A stretch of 9,468 nucleotides of DNA. Origin: Rickettsia endosymbiont of Bryobia graminum (GTDB lineage: Bacteria > Pseudomonadota > Alphaproteobacteria > Rickettsiales > Rickettsiaceae). Made by a program: the position numbers and the translations under genes. The notes below the pieces were generated by a model. That model ran no database searches and had not been told where the DNA came from. It worked only from the letters and a program-made list of their open reading frames with translations. Where the stretch lies: positions 1 through 9,468 of the forward strand of contig JAJIYR010000113.1 in assembly GCA_020881085.1 (NCBI GenBank), written 5' to 3'. Positions 1 to 7,219 of this stretch are shown in pieces (position 1 is the stretch's first letter; every line of letters starts with the position of its first letter).

Positions 1-75
1 GCGTCCGTCTCGTTCTGTCTTATGACGTTCCTTCAACTTCTCTCTTTGTTCTTCTGTCAATACATTCTTACTCAC
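1..75 (-). CDS. IS630-family transposase, N-terminal fragment (partial)
   Basis: Read on the minus strand, the gene opens with GTG at 75 and gives MSKNVLTEEQREKLKERHKT followed by ERDGR, then runs off the window at base 1. An in-frame upstream stop lies shortly before the start. The peptide resembles the very N-terminus of IS630-type transposases, just before the helix-turn-helix DNA-binding domain. It is colinear with the right-edge copy, with 18 of 25 residues identical. No stop or frameshift occurs in the visible part, so this copy could belong to an intact element outside the window. Function, if complete: cut-and-paste transposition into TA dinucleotides (family knowledge). Confidence 0.5.
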   Translation of the reverse strand, partial: MSKNVLTEEQREKLKERHKTERDGR

Positions 76-141
76 AATGTCCTAAACTCTACAATAGCTC
101 TCCTATCTTTGCAACCCTTCATTTACTACGAACAGTATATA
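1..141 (-). mobile_element. IS630-like element, 5' end (cut by window edge)
   Basis: This stretch matches 9323-9460 in the same orientation. By eye, 107 of 120 bases agree over 1-120 without gaps, then a 3-base gap, and recognisable similarity continues to the 'cagtatata' at 133-141. It contains the first 25 codons of a transposase-type ORF (1-75) and about 65 bases of noncoding leader (76-141) that would lie next to the IS terminus. I could not fix the exact end or a terminal inverted repeat, because the right-hand copy leaves the window just past this point. The IS630 family assignment comes from the encoded peptide and the HTH domain visible in the other copy, and is inference. Confidence 0.6.
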
Positions 142-175
142 CTAACTTTTTATGTCTTAAACTTCAGCTATTTAG

Positions 176-209
176 AAATAAGACAATTAAAATAATCTTA
201 TTTTAATTG
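176..209. repeat. Perfect 12-bp inverted repeat upstream of ppdK
   Basis: CAATTAAAATAA (184-195) is followed by TC and its exact reverse complement TTATTTTAATTG (198-209). An alternative, mutually exclusive pairing exists between AAATAAGA (176-183) and TCTTATTT (196-203). The right arm runs into the candidate -35 box of ppdK, so as DNA this could be an operator. It lies upstream of the predicted transcript, so an RNA role for ppdK is unlikely. The symmetry is seen directly; the function is unknown. Confidence 0.45.
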
Positions 210-235
210 CTACTAATGGTCTCATATTGTATAAA
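207..235 (+). promoter_or_regulatory. Candidate sigma70-type promoter for ppdK
   Basis: A -35 like TTGCTA (207-212, 4 of 6 to consensus) is followed after 17 bp by TATAAA (230-235, 5 of 6). This would start transcription around 242, about 28 bases before the ppdK ATG. In AT-rich DNA such matches are common, but the spacing and position are good. The start codon has no strong Shine-Dalgarno sequence, only TGAG at 254-257. Confidence 0.45.
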
Positions 236-269
236 TATACTCGGAAAAATCATTGAGTATTTATAGTTT

Positions 270-2948
270 ATGAGTAAATGGATCTATTATTTTGGAAGTA
301 AAGGTAGTGATGGTAATGCTAAGATGAAAGATGTTTTAGGAGGTAAAGGCGCAGGTCTTGCTGAAATGTCAAATCTAGGTCTACCTATTCCCGATGGATT
401 TACTATTAGTACAGAGCTTTGCGAGTATTTCTATAAGAACAATCATAATTTACCTGATAATTTTACTACAGATCTAAATAAAGCTATAAAAAAGCTAGAA
501 GAAACTACTGGTAAAATCTTTGGTGACAGTAAAAAACCTCTATTACTATCTGTGCGGTCAGGCTCAAGAGCTTCTATGCCCGGGATGATGGATACTATAC
601 TTAACCTTGGAATTAATGACCAAGTATGCCAGGCTTTAGCTGATAATAGCAATAACAAATTATTTGCCTTAGATAGTTATCGTCGATTTCTAGAGATGTA
701 TGGATCTACAGTATTACTAGTGCCTCATGGTTTATTCAGAGATAAATTTGAAATATCTAAAATTCGTAATAATATTGAAGATGATAATAATATTACTCCT
801 GATTTTTTAAGAAAAATAATTGATGAATTTAAAAAAATAATTTCTGATAATTCTAGTGAATCTTTTTCTGATCCTTATACACAGTTAGAAAAATCGATCA
901 AAGCTGTCTTAAAATCTTGGACAAGCGAGAGAGCTATAGTTTATAGAAAATTAAATAATATTCCAGATCATTGGGGTACAGCCATTAATATCCAATCAAT
1001 GGTTTTTGGTAATCAAGGAGAAACTTCTGCTACCGGAGTAGTATTTACCCGTGATCCTGCTACTGGAAAAAATAATATTTTTGGCGAGTATTTAATGAAT
1101 GCTCAAGGTGAAGATGTAGTATCTGGGACTAGAACCCCCAGCCCCATTTCTGCCAATGATAAACGCTCCATGCAGCAAACAATGCCACAATTATATAATC
1201 AGCTATATGACGTCTGCAAAAAACTAGAGCTACATTATTTTGACGCCCAAGATATAGAATTTACTATTGAAAATAATAAATTATATATTCTACAAACTAG
1301 AACAGCAAAAAGAACTGCTTTAGCTAGCATAAAAATTGCTGTAGATATGGTAAGTGAAAAGCTAATTTCTAAACAACAAGCTCTAATGCGTATTGACCCT
1401 GAATCATTAAATCAACTTCTCCATACAGCAATTGATTACACAAAAATTCAAGATTCTATAGCCAAGGGACTTCCAGCATCTCCTGGAGCTGCTACTGGTA
1501 TAGTAGTATTCTCCCCTTATGACGCTGAAAAAATGTCTCATCACCATAAAGTAATTTTAGTACGTCATGATACTAGCCCTGAAGATATAAACGGCATGGA
1601 TGTTTCAGACGGAATTCTTACAGCTAGAGGGGGTATGACTTCTCATGCGGCAGTAGTTGCAAGGGGGATTGGGAAACCTTGTGTATGCGGAGCAAGTGAA
1701 ATTATTATAGATGAAAAGAAACAGATATTTACAGTAGATAATATCACCATAAAATATGGCGATACTATTACTATAGATGGCGGAACAGGTAAAATATTTT
1801 TAGGAGAAGTCCCATTAATTCAACCAACTTTCACTAAAGAATTTCAAACTATATTAGATTGGGCAGATGAAAAAGCTAGTTTAAAAGTAAGAAGCAATGC
1901 TGAAACTATCTTAGATAGCTCAACTTCTTTAAAATTTGGCACTACAGGAATCGGTTTATGTAGAACTGAGCATATGTTTTTTGATGCTAATAAAATTCCT
2001 TTAGTACGTGAAATGATTATTGCGCCGAATATTGAGCTTAGGAAACAGGCAATAGCTAAATTACTACCTCTACAAATTCAAGATTTTAAATCAATATTTA
2101 AGATCATGCATGGCAAACCAATTAATATCAGATTACTAGATCCTCCTTTACATGAGTTTTTACCTACAACAGAATTAGATAAAAAAAATCTAGCAAATGT
2201 TATGAATTTACCTATTAGTACGGTAGAACAGCGGTTACATGCCTTATACGAGGTTAATCCTATGCTTGGGCATAGAGGATGTAGATTAGGAGTTTCATAC
2301 CCTGAAATTTATCAAATGCAGATAACGGCTATTTTAACGGCAATTAGAGAATTACAATCTGAAGACAATATCAATACTATTCTAGAATTAATGATTCCTT
2401 TAATTAGCGATGTAAATGAATTGAAAATCATAAAGTCACATATTAAAACTACTATAGCTAATATTGAAAGTCACTATAATTGTACATTTAATCTAACTTT
2501 AGGCACAATGATAGAGCTACCAAGGGCAGCTCTACAAGCAGATAAAATTGCAGCAGAAATAGATTATTTTAGTTTTGGTACTAATGATTTAACTCAAACA
2601 ACTTATGGAATTTCAAGGGATGATGTTGCATCATTTTTCCCAGATTATTTTGAACAAAAAATCTTCGCTTTTGATCCTTTCACTAAATTAGACGAAGAAA
2701 GTGTCGGCGAGCTAATAAAAATCGCCATACAACGCGGATTAAAAACTAACCCTAAATTAAAATTAGGCGTATGTGGAGAACATGCTGGTAATCCTGAATC
2801 TATAGAATTTTTCCATAAAGCTGGTTTACATTATATTTCCTGCTCACCATATAGAATACCTATAGCAAGAGTAGCAGCCGCTCAAGCCCAAATTAGGAAT
2901 GAAAAATCAAATAATGATAAGCTTTTACTTGAAGAAGAAATATCTTAG
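270..2948 (+). CDS. ppdK: Pyruvate, phosphate dikinase
   Basis: Catalyses the reversible cytoplasmic reaction pyruvate + ATP + phosphate to PEP + AMP + PPi. Depending on conditions it works glycolytically or makes PEP from host-derived pyruvate. At 892 aa it is full length for the family. The N-terminal ATP-grasp nucleotide-binding region spans about residues 15-345, with a Gly-rich loop GGKGAGLAEM (24-33) and SVRSGSRASMPGMMDT (94-109). The swivelling phosphohistidine domain holds GGMTSHAAVVARG with catalytic His459. Thr457, two residues earlier, is the position phosphorylated by PPDK regulatory proteins in other organisms. The C-terminal PEP/pyruvate TIM barrel (about 530-875) contains GTMIELPRAAL, FGTNDLTQTTYG and GVCGEHAGNP with catalytic Cys835. 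The ATG start gives the usual 'MxKWxYYFG' beginning. The gene is transcribed alone, with a gap of about 240 bp before truB. Confidence 0.97.
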   Translation: MSKWIYYFGSKGSDGNAKMKDVLGGKGAGLAEMSNLGLPIPDGFTISTELCEYFYKNNHNLPDNFTTDLNKAIKKLEETTGKIFGDSKKPLLLSVRSGSRASMPGMMDTILNLGINDQVCQALADNSNNKLFALDSYRRFLEMYGSTVLLVPHGLFRDKFEISKIRNNIEDDNNITPDFLRKIIDEFKKIISDNSSESFSDPYTQLEKSIKAVLKSWTSERAIVYRKLNNIPDHWGTAINIQSMVFGNQGETSATGVVFTRDPATGKNNIFGEYLMNAQGEDVVSGTRTPSPISANDKRSMQQTMPQLYNQLYDVCKKLELHYFDAQDIEFTIENNKLYILQTRTAKRTALASIKIAVDMVSEKLISKQQALMRIDPESLNQLLHTAIDYTKIQDSIAKGLPASPGAATGIVVFSPYDAEKMSHHHKVILVRHDTSPEDINGMDVSDGILTARGGMTSHAAVVARGIGKPCVCGASEIIIDEKKQIFTVDNITIKYGDTITIDGGTGKIFLGEVPLIQPTFTKEFQTILDWADEKASLKVRSNAETILDSSTSLKFGTTGIGLCRTEHMFFDANKIPLVREMIIAPNIELRKQAIAKLLPLQIQDFKSIFKIMHGKPINIRLLDPPLHEFLPTTELDKKNLANVMNLPISTVEQRLHALYEVNPMLGHRGCRLGVSYPEIYQMQITAILTAIRELQSEDNINTILELMIPLISDVNELKIIKSHIKTTIANIESHYNCTFNLTLGTMIELPRAALQADKIAAEIDYFSFGTNDLTQTTYGISRDDVASFFPDYFEQKIFAFDPFTKLDEESVGELIKIAIQRGLKTNPKLKLGVCGEHAGNPESIEFFHKAGLHYISCSPYRIPIARVAAAQAQIRNEKSNNDKLLLEEEIS

Positions 2949-3055
2949 TGCAATAAATATTCTAAGGTATTATTCCTGTATAGTATAAGTGACTACTAAA
3001 CTAATTTAAGCTATTAAAATTCACGTAATTTCCACCCTGGAGAACTGATAATAAC

Positions 3056-3074
3056 AGGCTTTAAGAGCCTTTTA
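3056..3074 (+). terminator. Weak intrinsic terminator downstream of ppdK
   Basis: AGGCT (3056-3060), a 5-nt loop and AGCCT (3066-3070) are followed by TTTTA. A further TAA/TTA pairing is possible across one mismatch. The stem is short but GC-rich for this region, and it lies about 105 bases after the ppdK stop. It most likely ends the ppdK transcript. Confidence 0.45.
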
Positions 3075-3085
3075 TACAAAATTAA

Positions 3086-3125
3086 TTTTTAAGTAGCTAA
3101 AACAACTACTTTAGTTACTTAAAAA
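3086..3125. repeat. 40-nt hairpin (16-bp stem) between ppdK and truB
   Basis: TTTTTAAGTAGCTAAA (3086-3101), an 8-nt loop and TTTAGTTACTTAAAAA (3110-3125) pair over 16 bp with one G-U. The 3' arm ends in A's rather than U's on either strand, so it does not look like a standard intrinsic terminator. The hairpin at 7180-7219 has the same total length and the same TTTTT...AAAAA ends. Function unknown. Confidence 0.5.
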
Positions 3126-3143
3126 ACTACAATAAGCTAGAAT
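3115..3143 (+). promoter_or_regulatory. Possible promoter for truB-rpsO-pnp
   Basis: TAGAAT (3138-3143) matches a -10 box at 5 of 6 positions and would give a leader of about 35 bases before the truB ATG. The -35 region 17 bp upstream (TTACTT, 3115-3120) is poor and lies in the 3' arm of the hairpin at 3086-3125. This is a weak call, offered because the cluster needs a promoter in this gap and I see no better one. Confidence 0.2.
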
Positions 3144-3185
3144 ATCAACAAGTTACACAAAAGAGTTAACACATAATTTTAAGAT

Positions 3186-4109
3186 ATGAATAACTATACT
3201 AAATTGCCTTTAACTAATAATTATAACTTCTGGCTTAATCTCTATAAACCTAGAAACATTAGCTCAGCCAAACTGGTATCTATTATCAAAAGAAATTTTC
3301 CTAAAGGAACTAAAGTCGGACATTGTGGAACTTTAGATGTAGAAGCTGAAGGAGTATTACCTCTAGCCATTGGGGAAGCAACAAAATTAGTGCGAATATT
3401 GGTAGATGCAAGAAAAACTTATATATTTACTATGCAGTTTGGCCAGAAGACAGATACTGCTGATGCAGCAGGGCAAGTTATAGAGACTAATGACCATATT
3501 CCTACAGAGCAGGAATGCATGAATATTTGTTCAAAATTTATAGGAATAATCAAACAACACCCCCCTGCTTTCTCAGCTCTTAAAGTTAATGGAGTTAGAT
3601 CTTATAAATTAGCAAGAGAAAACTTAGCTGTAGAGTTACCCTCTCGAAATATTGAAATATTTAAATTAAAATGCTTAAATTATAATTTGAAACATAACCA
3701 AGTAACCTATGAAGTAGAGTGCTCTAAAGGTACATATGTTCGGACATTAGCAGAGGATATCGCTTTATCCTTGCAAAGTTTAGCATTTGTGGTAGAATTA
3801 CAGCGTAGCAAGGTCGGTTTATTTACAGCAAGTAATGCAATTAAATTAACTGATTTTCAACTACAAAACCAAGAGTTTATCAAAAAATTTCTTGAAGATA
3901 AAAGTATAAAGATTGAAGCGATACTGGACGACATCCTGGTTCTTGACGTTACTCCACAACAAGCGCAGCAGATTATTTACGGTCAAAAATGTTATTTTGA
4001 TCAAATAGATAATATTAACCTGTTATGGATTAGATATAATAATTTGCTTCTTGCTATTGGTAGCGTTACTAACAATAGCTTCAAGTCTTTACGAGTATTT
4101 AATTTATAA
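3186..4109 (+). CDS. truB: tRNA pseudouridine(55) synthase TruB
   Basis: Isomerises U55 to pseudouridine in the T-loop of most tRNAs (cytoplasm). The 307-aa length is normal. The N-terminal catalytic core starts at [18 protein letters not shown] (14-31). The signature motif is [20 protein letters not shown], whose Asp51 is the catalytic nucleophile. Other family motifs are [10 protein letters not shown] (77-86), [20 protein letters not shown] (125-144) and [14 protein letters not shown] (180-193), which carries the conserved Arg. About 60 C-terminal residues form the small PUA-like tail. The Shine-Dalgarno sequence before the ATG is weak (AAGAT directly adjacent). The ATG leaves a 13-residue extension before the conserved 'NFWLNLYKP', so a slightly later non-ATG start cannot be excluded. 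rpsO begins 14 bases after the stop, as in the conserved truB-rpsO-pnp cluster of proteobacteria. Confidence 0.95.
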   Translation: MNNYTKLPLTNNYNFWLNLYKPRNISSAKLVSIIKRNFPKGTKVGHCGTLDVEAEGVLPLAIGEATKLVRILVDARKTYIFTMQFGQKTDTADAAGQVIETNDHIPTEQECMNICSKFIGIIKQHPPAFSALKVNGVRSYKLARENLAVELPSRNIEIFKLKCLNYNLKHNQVTYEVECSKGTYVRTLAEDIALSLQSLAFVVELQRSKVGLFTASNAIKLTDFQLQNQEFIKKFLEDKSIKIEAILDDILVLDVTPQQAQQIIYGQKCYFDQIDNINLLWIRYNNLLLAIGSVTNNSFKSLRVFNL

Positions 4110-4123
4110 AATGGAGATTAACG

Positions 4124-4393
4124 ATGTCGATTACAAAATTACGTAAACAAGAAGTAATTAAAGAATATGCTACTAAAGAAAATGATACTGGTTCTAGTGA
4201 AGTACAATGTGCAATTCTAACAACAAGAATCAATAATTTAACTGGACATTTTAAAACTAATGCTAAGGATTTCTCTTCAAGAAGAGGGTTATTAATGCTA
4301 GTAGGACGTAGACGTAGACTACTTAATTATATTAAAAAGCAAGATTTAAATAAATATCTTGAACTGATAGGTAAACTAGGGATAAGAAAATAA
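4124..4393 (+). CDS. rpsO: 30S ribosomal protein S15
   Basis: Primary 16S rRNA-binding protein of the 30S subunit. It binds the helix 20/21/22 junction of the central domain and nucleates platform assembly. At 89 aa it has exactly the usual length. The family features are [20 protein letters not shown] (22-41), H42 of 'GHF', the Ser-Arg-Arg-Gly-Leu-Leu motif [20 protein letters not shown] (51-70) and the C-terminal LIGKLGIRK. The usual DHHS is DFSS here, a tolerated variation. The ATG is preceded by GGAG (4112-4115) at 8-base spacing, a good ribosome binding site. It is probably cotranscribed with truB, 14 bases upstream. A strong terminator hairpin follows within 10 bases of the stop and separates it partly from pnp. 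Confidence 0.97.
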   Translation: MSITKLRKQEVIKEYATKENDTGSSEVQCAILTTRINNLTGHFKTNAKDFSSRRGLLMLVGRRRRLLNYIKKQDLNKYLELIGKLGIRK

Positions 4394-4396
4394 AAA

Positions 4397-4425
4397 ATAA
4401 AACCCGGTTGAAACCGGGTTTTTTT
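4397..4425 (+). terminator. Intrinsic terminator/attenuator between rpsO and pnp
   Basis: AACCCGGT (4401-4408), loop TGAA and ACCGGGTT (4413-4420) form a perfect 8-bp GC-rich stem. It is flanked by AAAA on the left and a T run reaching 4425 on the right, extending the stem by up to 4 A-U pairs. This is a textbook intrinsic terminator. pnp starts only 22 bases later with no room for its own promoter, so pnp must be expressed by readthrough. That recalls the E. coli rpsO-pnp arrangement, which also has a terminator in this gap. Confidence 0.88.
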
Positions 4426-4446
4426 CTAATTAAATAAGGAATAAGA

Positions 4447-6699
4447 ATGTTTAAAGAGATAAGTAGAAAAATTGAATTAGATGGGAAAATAATTGAGTTA
4501 TCAACAGGAAAAATCGCTAATCAAGCAGATGGCGCAGTAATGGCTAAAATGGGCGATTCCGTAGTATTATGTACTGCTGTAAGCGCTAAAGAAACGAAAG
4601 AAGGTATAGGATTTTTTCCTCTTACTATTCACTATAAAGAAATGGCTTTTGCTGCCGGAAAAATACCTGGTGGTTTCTTTAAAAGAGAAGGAAAAAGCTC
4701 CGATAAAGAAGTGCTAGTATCACGCCTGATTGACAGACCAATTAGACCGTTATTTCATCGAGCTTTTCTTAATGAAACACAAGTTATATGTACTGTTTTA
4801 TCGTATGATCCTGAATGCAGTACTGATATACTTGCTATTATTGGCGCCTCAGCAGCACTTAGTCTATCTGGAGCTCCATATCAGGATATAGTAGCTGCAA
4901 GTAAGGTTGGATTAATAGAAGATAAATTTATCTTAAACCCTTCATTTACTCAATTAAAAAACAGTAGATTGGATCTAGTAGTTGCTGGAACTAAAACTTC
5001 AGTAATGATGGTTGAATCAGAAGCTCATTTACTGTCAGAAGAACTAATGTTAGATGCTATTGAATTTGGTCATAAGGCATTACATCCTATAATTGAAATG
5101 ATTGAGGATTTAACAAAAGAAGCTGGCAAACCTAAGTTACAATTTACTGATCTATACCCAACTACTTTAAAAGATCAAATCAAAGACTTAGTAGAGTCAG
5201 ATATAAAGCAAGCTTTTTCTATTAAAACAAAGCAAGAAAGATATATAGCTATCAAACAAATAGCTAAAAAAGTCTTAGAGCATTTTGCTGAAGATATCAC
5301 TAATAATAATTTCACTAAAGCACAAATTGAGTTTGCCCTCCACGATGTAGAATCTAAAATATTACGTAATGATGTATTAAATAATAATCTACGTATTGAC
5401 GGTAGAAAGCCAAACGAGATAAGAAATATTGAATGCGAAGTATCAATCTTACCTAAAACCCATGGCTCAAGCTTATTTTCAAGAGGAGAAACTCAAAGCT
5501 TGGTGACTACTACTCTAGGCACAGCTCAAGACGAACAAGTAATTGATAGTATAGATGGCGATTATAAAGAACATTTTATGCTAAATTATATTTTCCCTCC
5601 GTATTCTGTAGGGGAAGCAACTCCTGTAAGAGCGCCAGGACGTAGAGAAACTGGTCATAGTAAACTAGCCTGGAGAGCCCTAAATCCTGTACTACCAACT
5701 AAAGAAGAATTCCCATATACTATGAGAGTAGTATCAGAAATTACCGCTTGTAATGGCTCATCATCAATGGCAACAGTTTGTGGCGGATCAATGGCTTTAA
5801 TGAATGCTGGCGTCCCTCTTAAAGCTCCTATTGCTGGTATTGTTATGGGATTAATTAAAGAAGCAGAGCAATTTGTAATTTTATCCGATATTATGGGAGA
5901 TGAAGACGCTCTTGGAGATATGGATTTTAAAGTAGCAGGTAGTAGAAATGGGATCACTGCTCTACAAATGGATATTAAAGTAGCAGGTGTTACTATTCAA
6001 ATCATGAAAGATGCCTTGAACCAAGCGAGAGATGGTCGTATCCATATTCTAGAGCAAATGGATAAAGCTATTAATAAGGTTAATGATAATATTAGTAAAT
6101 ATGCTCCTGCTATTCACAATTTTAAAATTGATAAAAATAAAATTAGAGATGTTATAGGCGCTGGTGGTAAAGTGATTCGTGAAATCTGCGAGACAACAGG
6201 AGCTAAAATTGATATAAGTGACGATGGTAATGTATCTGTATCAGCTATCGGTAAAGATAAAATTGATATGGCTATTAGCAAAATTAAAAATATTGTTACT
6301 GAACCAGAAATAGGTGGTATATTTAATGGTAAAGTAGTAAAAATACTAGATTCAGGAGCCTTTATTAATTATTCAGGCAATCGTGACGGTTTTGTTCATA
6401 TTAGTGAGATTGCTAAAGATCGTATTGAATCTGTTGCTAGCGCTTTAAAATTAGGGGATACAGTAACAGTTAAACTTATTGGATTCGATAAAGGCAAAGC
6501 AAAATTAACTATTAAAAATGCAAATATTGATGCCGCTGAACCAGTTGAAGACAAAGCTAATAAAGATTCAGAAAATCATAAAGAGCAGCAAGCCCCCCCC
6601 CCTACTGCTAAACGTGATGCCGGAAAAAAATGGCAGACTAATGGTAATAAATCATCCACTAATGATGAAATAGTTAGTGAACGCAAGTATTTTAACTAA
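4447..6699 (+). CDS. pnp: Polyribonucleotide nucleotidyltransferase (PNPase)
   Basis: Processive 3'-5' phosphorolytic exoribonuclease of mRNA turnover, working as a ring-shaped trimer; it can also add tails in reverse. The 750 aa show the full architecture: first RNase PH-like core (about 8-140, with FFKREGK at 77-83 and [11 protein letters not shown]), alpha-helical linker domain (about 235-310), and second RNase PH core (about 315-545). Within the second core, [17 protein letters not shown] supplies the catalytic Asp487, Asp493 and Lys495, equivalent to E. coli D486, D492 and K494. A KH domain (about 556-615, GxxG loop in [12 protein letters not shown]) and an S1 domain (about 622-690) follow. 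The last 60 residues form a low-complexity charged tail containing a PPP stretch coded by a run of ten C's (6593-6602). AAGGA (4436-4440), six bases before the ATG, is a good ribosome binding site. Expression probably depends on readthrough of the preceding terminator. Confidence 0.97.
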   Translation: MFKEISRKIELDGKIIELSTGKIANQADGAVMAKMGDSVVLCTAVSAKETKEGIGFFPLTIHYKEMAFAAGKIPGGFFKREGKSSDKEVLVSRLIDRPIRPLFHRAFLNETQVICTVLSYDPECSTDILAIIGASAALSLSGAPYQDIVAASKVGLIEDKFILNPSFTQLKNSRLDLVVAGTKTSVMMVESEAHLLSEELMLDAIEFGHKALHPIIEMIEDLTKEAGKPKLQFTDLYPTTLKDQIKDLVESDIKQAFSIKTKQERYIAIKQIAKKVLEHFAEDITNNNFTKAQIEFALHDVESKILRNDVLNNNLRIDGRKPNEIRNIECEVSILPKTHGSSLFSRGETQSLVTTTLGTAQDEQVIDSIDGDYKEHFMLNYIFPPYSVGEATPVRAPGRRETGHSKLAWRALNPVLPTKEEFPYTMRVVSEITACNGSSSMATVCGGSMALMNAGVPLKAPIAGIVMGLIKEAEQFVILSDIMGDEDALGDMDFKVAGSRNGITALQMDIKVAGVTIQIMKDALNQARDGRIHILEQMDKAINKVNDNISKYAPAIHNFKIDKNKIRDVIGAGGKVIREICETTGAKIDISDDGNVSVSAIGKDKIDMAISKIKNIVTEPEIGGIFNGKVVKILDSGAFINYSGNRDGFVHISEIAKDRIESVASALKLGDTVTVKLIGFDKGKAKLTIKNANIDAAEPVEDKANKDSENHKEQQAPPPTAKRDAGKKWQTNGNKSSTNDEIVSERKYFN

Positions 6700-6721
6700 C
6701 AGGCCTTTTTAAAATATTATT

Positions 6722-6743
6722 AAAGGGAGCTTCAGCTCCCTTT
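6722..6743 (+). terminator. Intrinsic terminator downstream of pnp
   Basis: AAAGGGAGC (6722-6730), loop TTCA and GCTCCCTTT (6735-6743) make a perfect 9-bp stem, 22 bases after the pnp stop. The T run after the stem is short (TTTGTGATCTT). It probably ends the truB-rpsO-pnp transcript. On the minus strand the stem is followed by an AT-rich stretch, so it may also stop transcripts coming from rluC. Confidence 0.8.
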
Positions 6744-6947
6744 GTGATCTTGTCATGACAAATTAATTTTATACCTTATTCAATAACCAAGAAGTCTTAT
6801 AATTTCTTCTAGCGACTATTTCTTCTTACCCTAACAAAATTGAAAATAATCCATCAATTTTATCACTAATAATTTTTACCTCTTAAATGATAGATACTAT
6901 AAATATGTCATTATTATTAAATTTCATTAATAAATTTGTCATTAACT
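6744..6947. other. AT-rich intergenic stretch without a recognisable gene
   Basis: This is the part of the gap between the pnp terminator and the small gene at 7022. I see no tRNA fold, no ORF with a ribosome binding site and no strong stem. A modest 7-bp pairing (AAAATTG with CAATTTT near 6837-6862) and the repeated ATTTGTCA/CTTTGTCA words near 6935-6953 are the only structure. Confidence 0.5.
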
Positions 6948-6977
6948 TTGTCAAGTTATTTTATGTTTATTAATAAT
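6948..6977 (+). promoter_or_regulatory. Candidate promoter for the small gene at 7022
   Basis: TTGTCA (6948-6953, 5 of 6) and AATAAT (6972-6977, 5 of 6) are separated by 18 bp. Transcription would start near 6984, giving a leader of roughly 38 bases. A second TTGTCA lies at 6936-6941, so the exact -35 is uncertain. The AT-rich background makes chance matches likely. Confidence 0.35.
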
Positions 6978-7010
6978 GATATAAATTTGAGTATGTTAAT
7001 AAATTTAATC

Positions 7011-7015
7011 AGGAG
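7011..7015 (+). promoter_or_regulatory. Ribosome binding site of the small gene
   Basis: AGGAG is followed by 6 bases and an ATG. This is the best Shine-Dalgarno sequence in the window apart from those of rpsO and pnp, and the main reason to accept the 39-codon ORF as a gene. Confidence 0.6.
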
Positions 7016-7021
7016 TTCTAT

Positions 7022-7141
7022 ATGTCTAAAGATAAAATTGATACTAATACTTCTTTTCATCAACCATCTGAAACTCCTATAGAACCAGCAGGTCAAGTTG
7101 ATACCAGCTCTACAACTACAACCGATGCCCCACAAGCATAA
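7022..7141 (+). CDS. Small hypothetical protein, 39 aa, acidic and Thr/Ser/Pro-rich
   Basis: I do not recognise this gene. It encodes 39 residues beginning MSKDKIDTNTSFHQPSETPI and ending in SSTTTTDAPQA. The composition is 8 Thr, 5 Ser, 4 Pro, 6 acidic and 2 Lys residues, with one aromatic and no hydrophobic segment. It therefore should be soluble, probably disordered, and not a membrane peptide or a toxin of the hydrophobic type. Evidence that it is real: an AGGAG ribosome binding site six bases before ATG, a plausible promoter, and a position as a separate unit between the pnp terminator and the convergent rluC. A minus-strand reading over the same bases (6956-7201) starts at TTG without a ribosome binding site and is judged a shadow. 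Function is unknown; a secreted or effector-like peptide would be speculation. Confidence 0.55.
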   Translation: MSKDKIDTNTSFHQPSETPIEPAGQVDTSSTTTTDAPQA

Positions 7142-7179
7142 GTTTGACATTATTAGGATAAGACTATAAAGATTCTTAA

Positions 7180-7219
7180 TTTTTATAAGTTGTTGCTCCA
7201 AGGCAATAACTTATAAAAA
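7180..7219. repeat. 40-nt hairpin (17-bp stem) overlapping the 3' end of rluC
   Basis: TTTTTATAAGTTGTTGC (7180-7196), a 6-nt loop and GCAATAACTTATAAAAA (7203-7219) pair over 17 bp with a single G-T position. It covers the rluC stop codon and its last 11 or so codons. It lies between two convergent genes (the 39-aa gene and rluC), so it may serve as a shared 3' end. There is no U run after the stem on either strand, so intrinsic termination is not obvious. Confidence 0.6.

Noticed and set aside
443..658. 71-aa minus-strand ORF inside ppdK
   Set aside because: It is antisense to the conserved ATP-grasp coding region, has no family resemblance and no ribosome binding site; a shadow frame.
2949..3055. 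Possible small RNA or tRNA after ppdK
   Set aside because: I looked for cloverleaf pairing and a 3' CCA-like end and found only short AT-rich complementarities before the terminator at 3056.
3560..3565. Six-C run in truB
   Set aside because: It encodes the conserved His-Pro-Pro of the HPPAFSALK motif, so it is constrained by the protein and unlikely to be a switch.
5655..5957. 100-aa minus-strand ORF inside pnp
   Set aside because: It lies antisense to the conserved second RNase PH core of pnp; its openness is explained by codon bias of pnp.
6956..7201. 81-aa minus-strand ORF after rluC with hydrophobic stretches
   Set aside because: It starts at TTG without a ribosome binding site, overlaps the end of rluC, is rich in I/L/F/K as expected of random AT-rich frames, and covers the better-supported 39-codon plus-strand gene.
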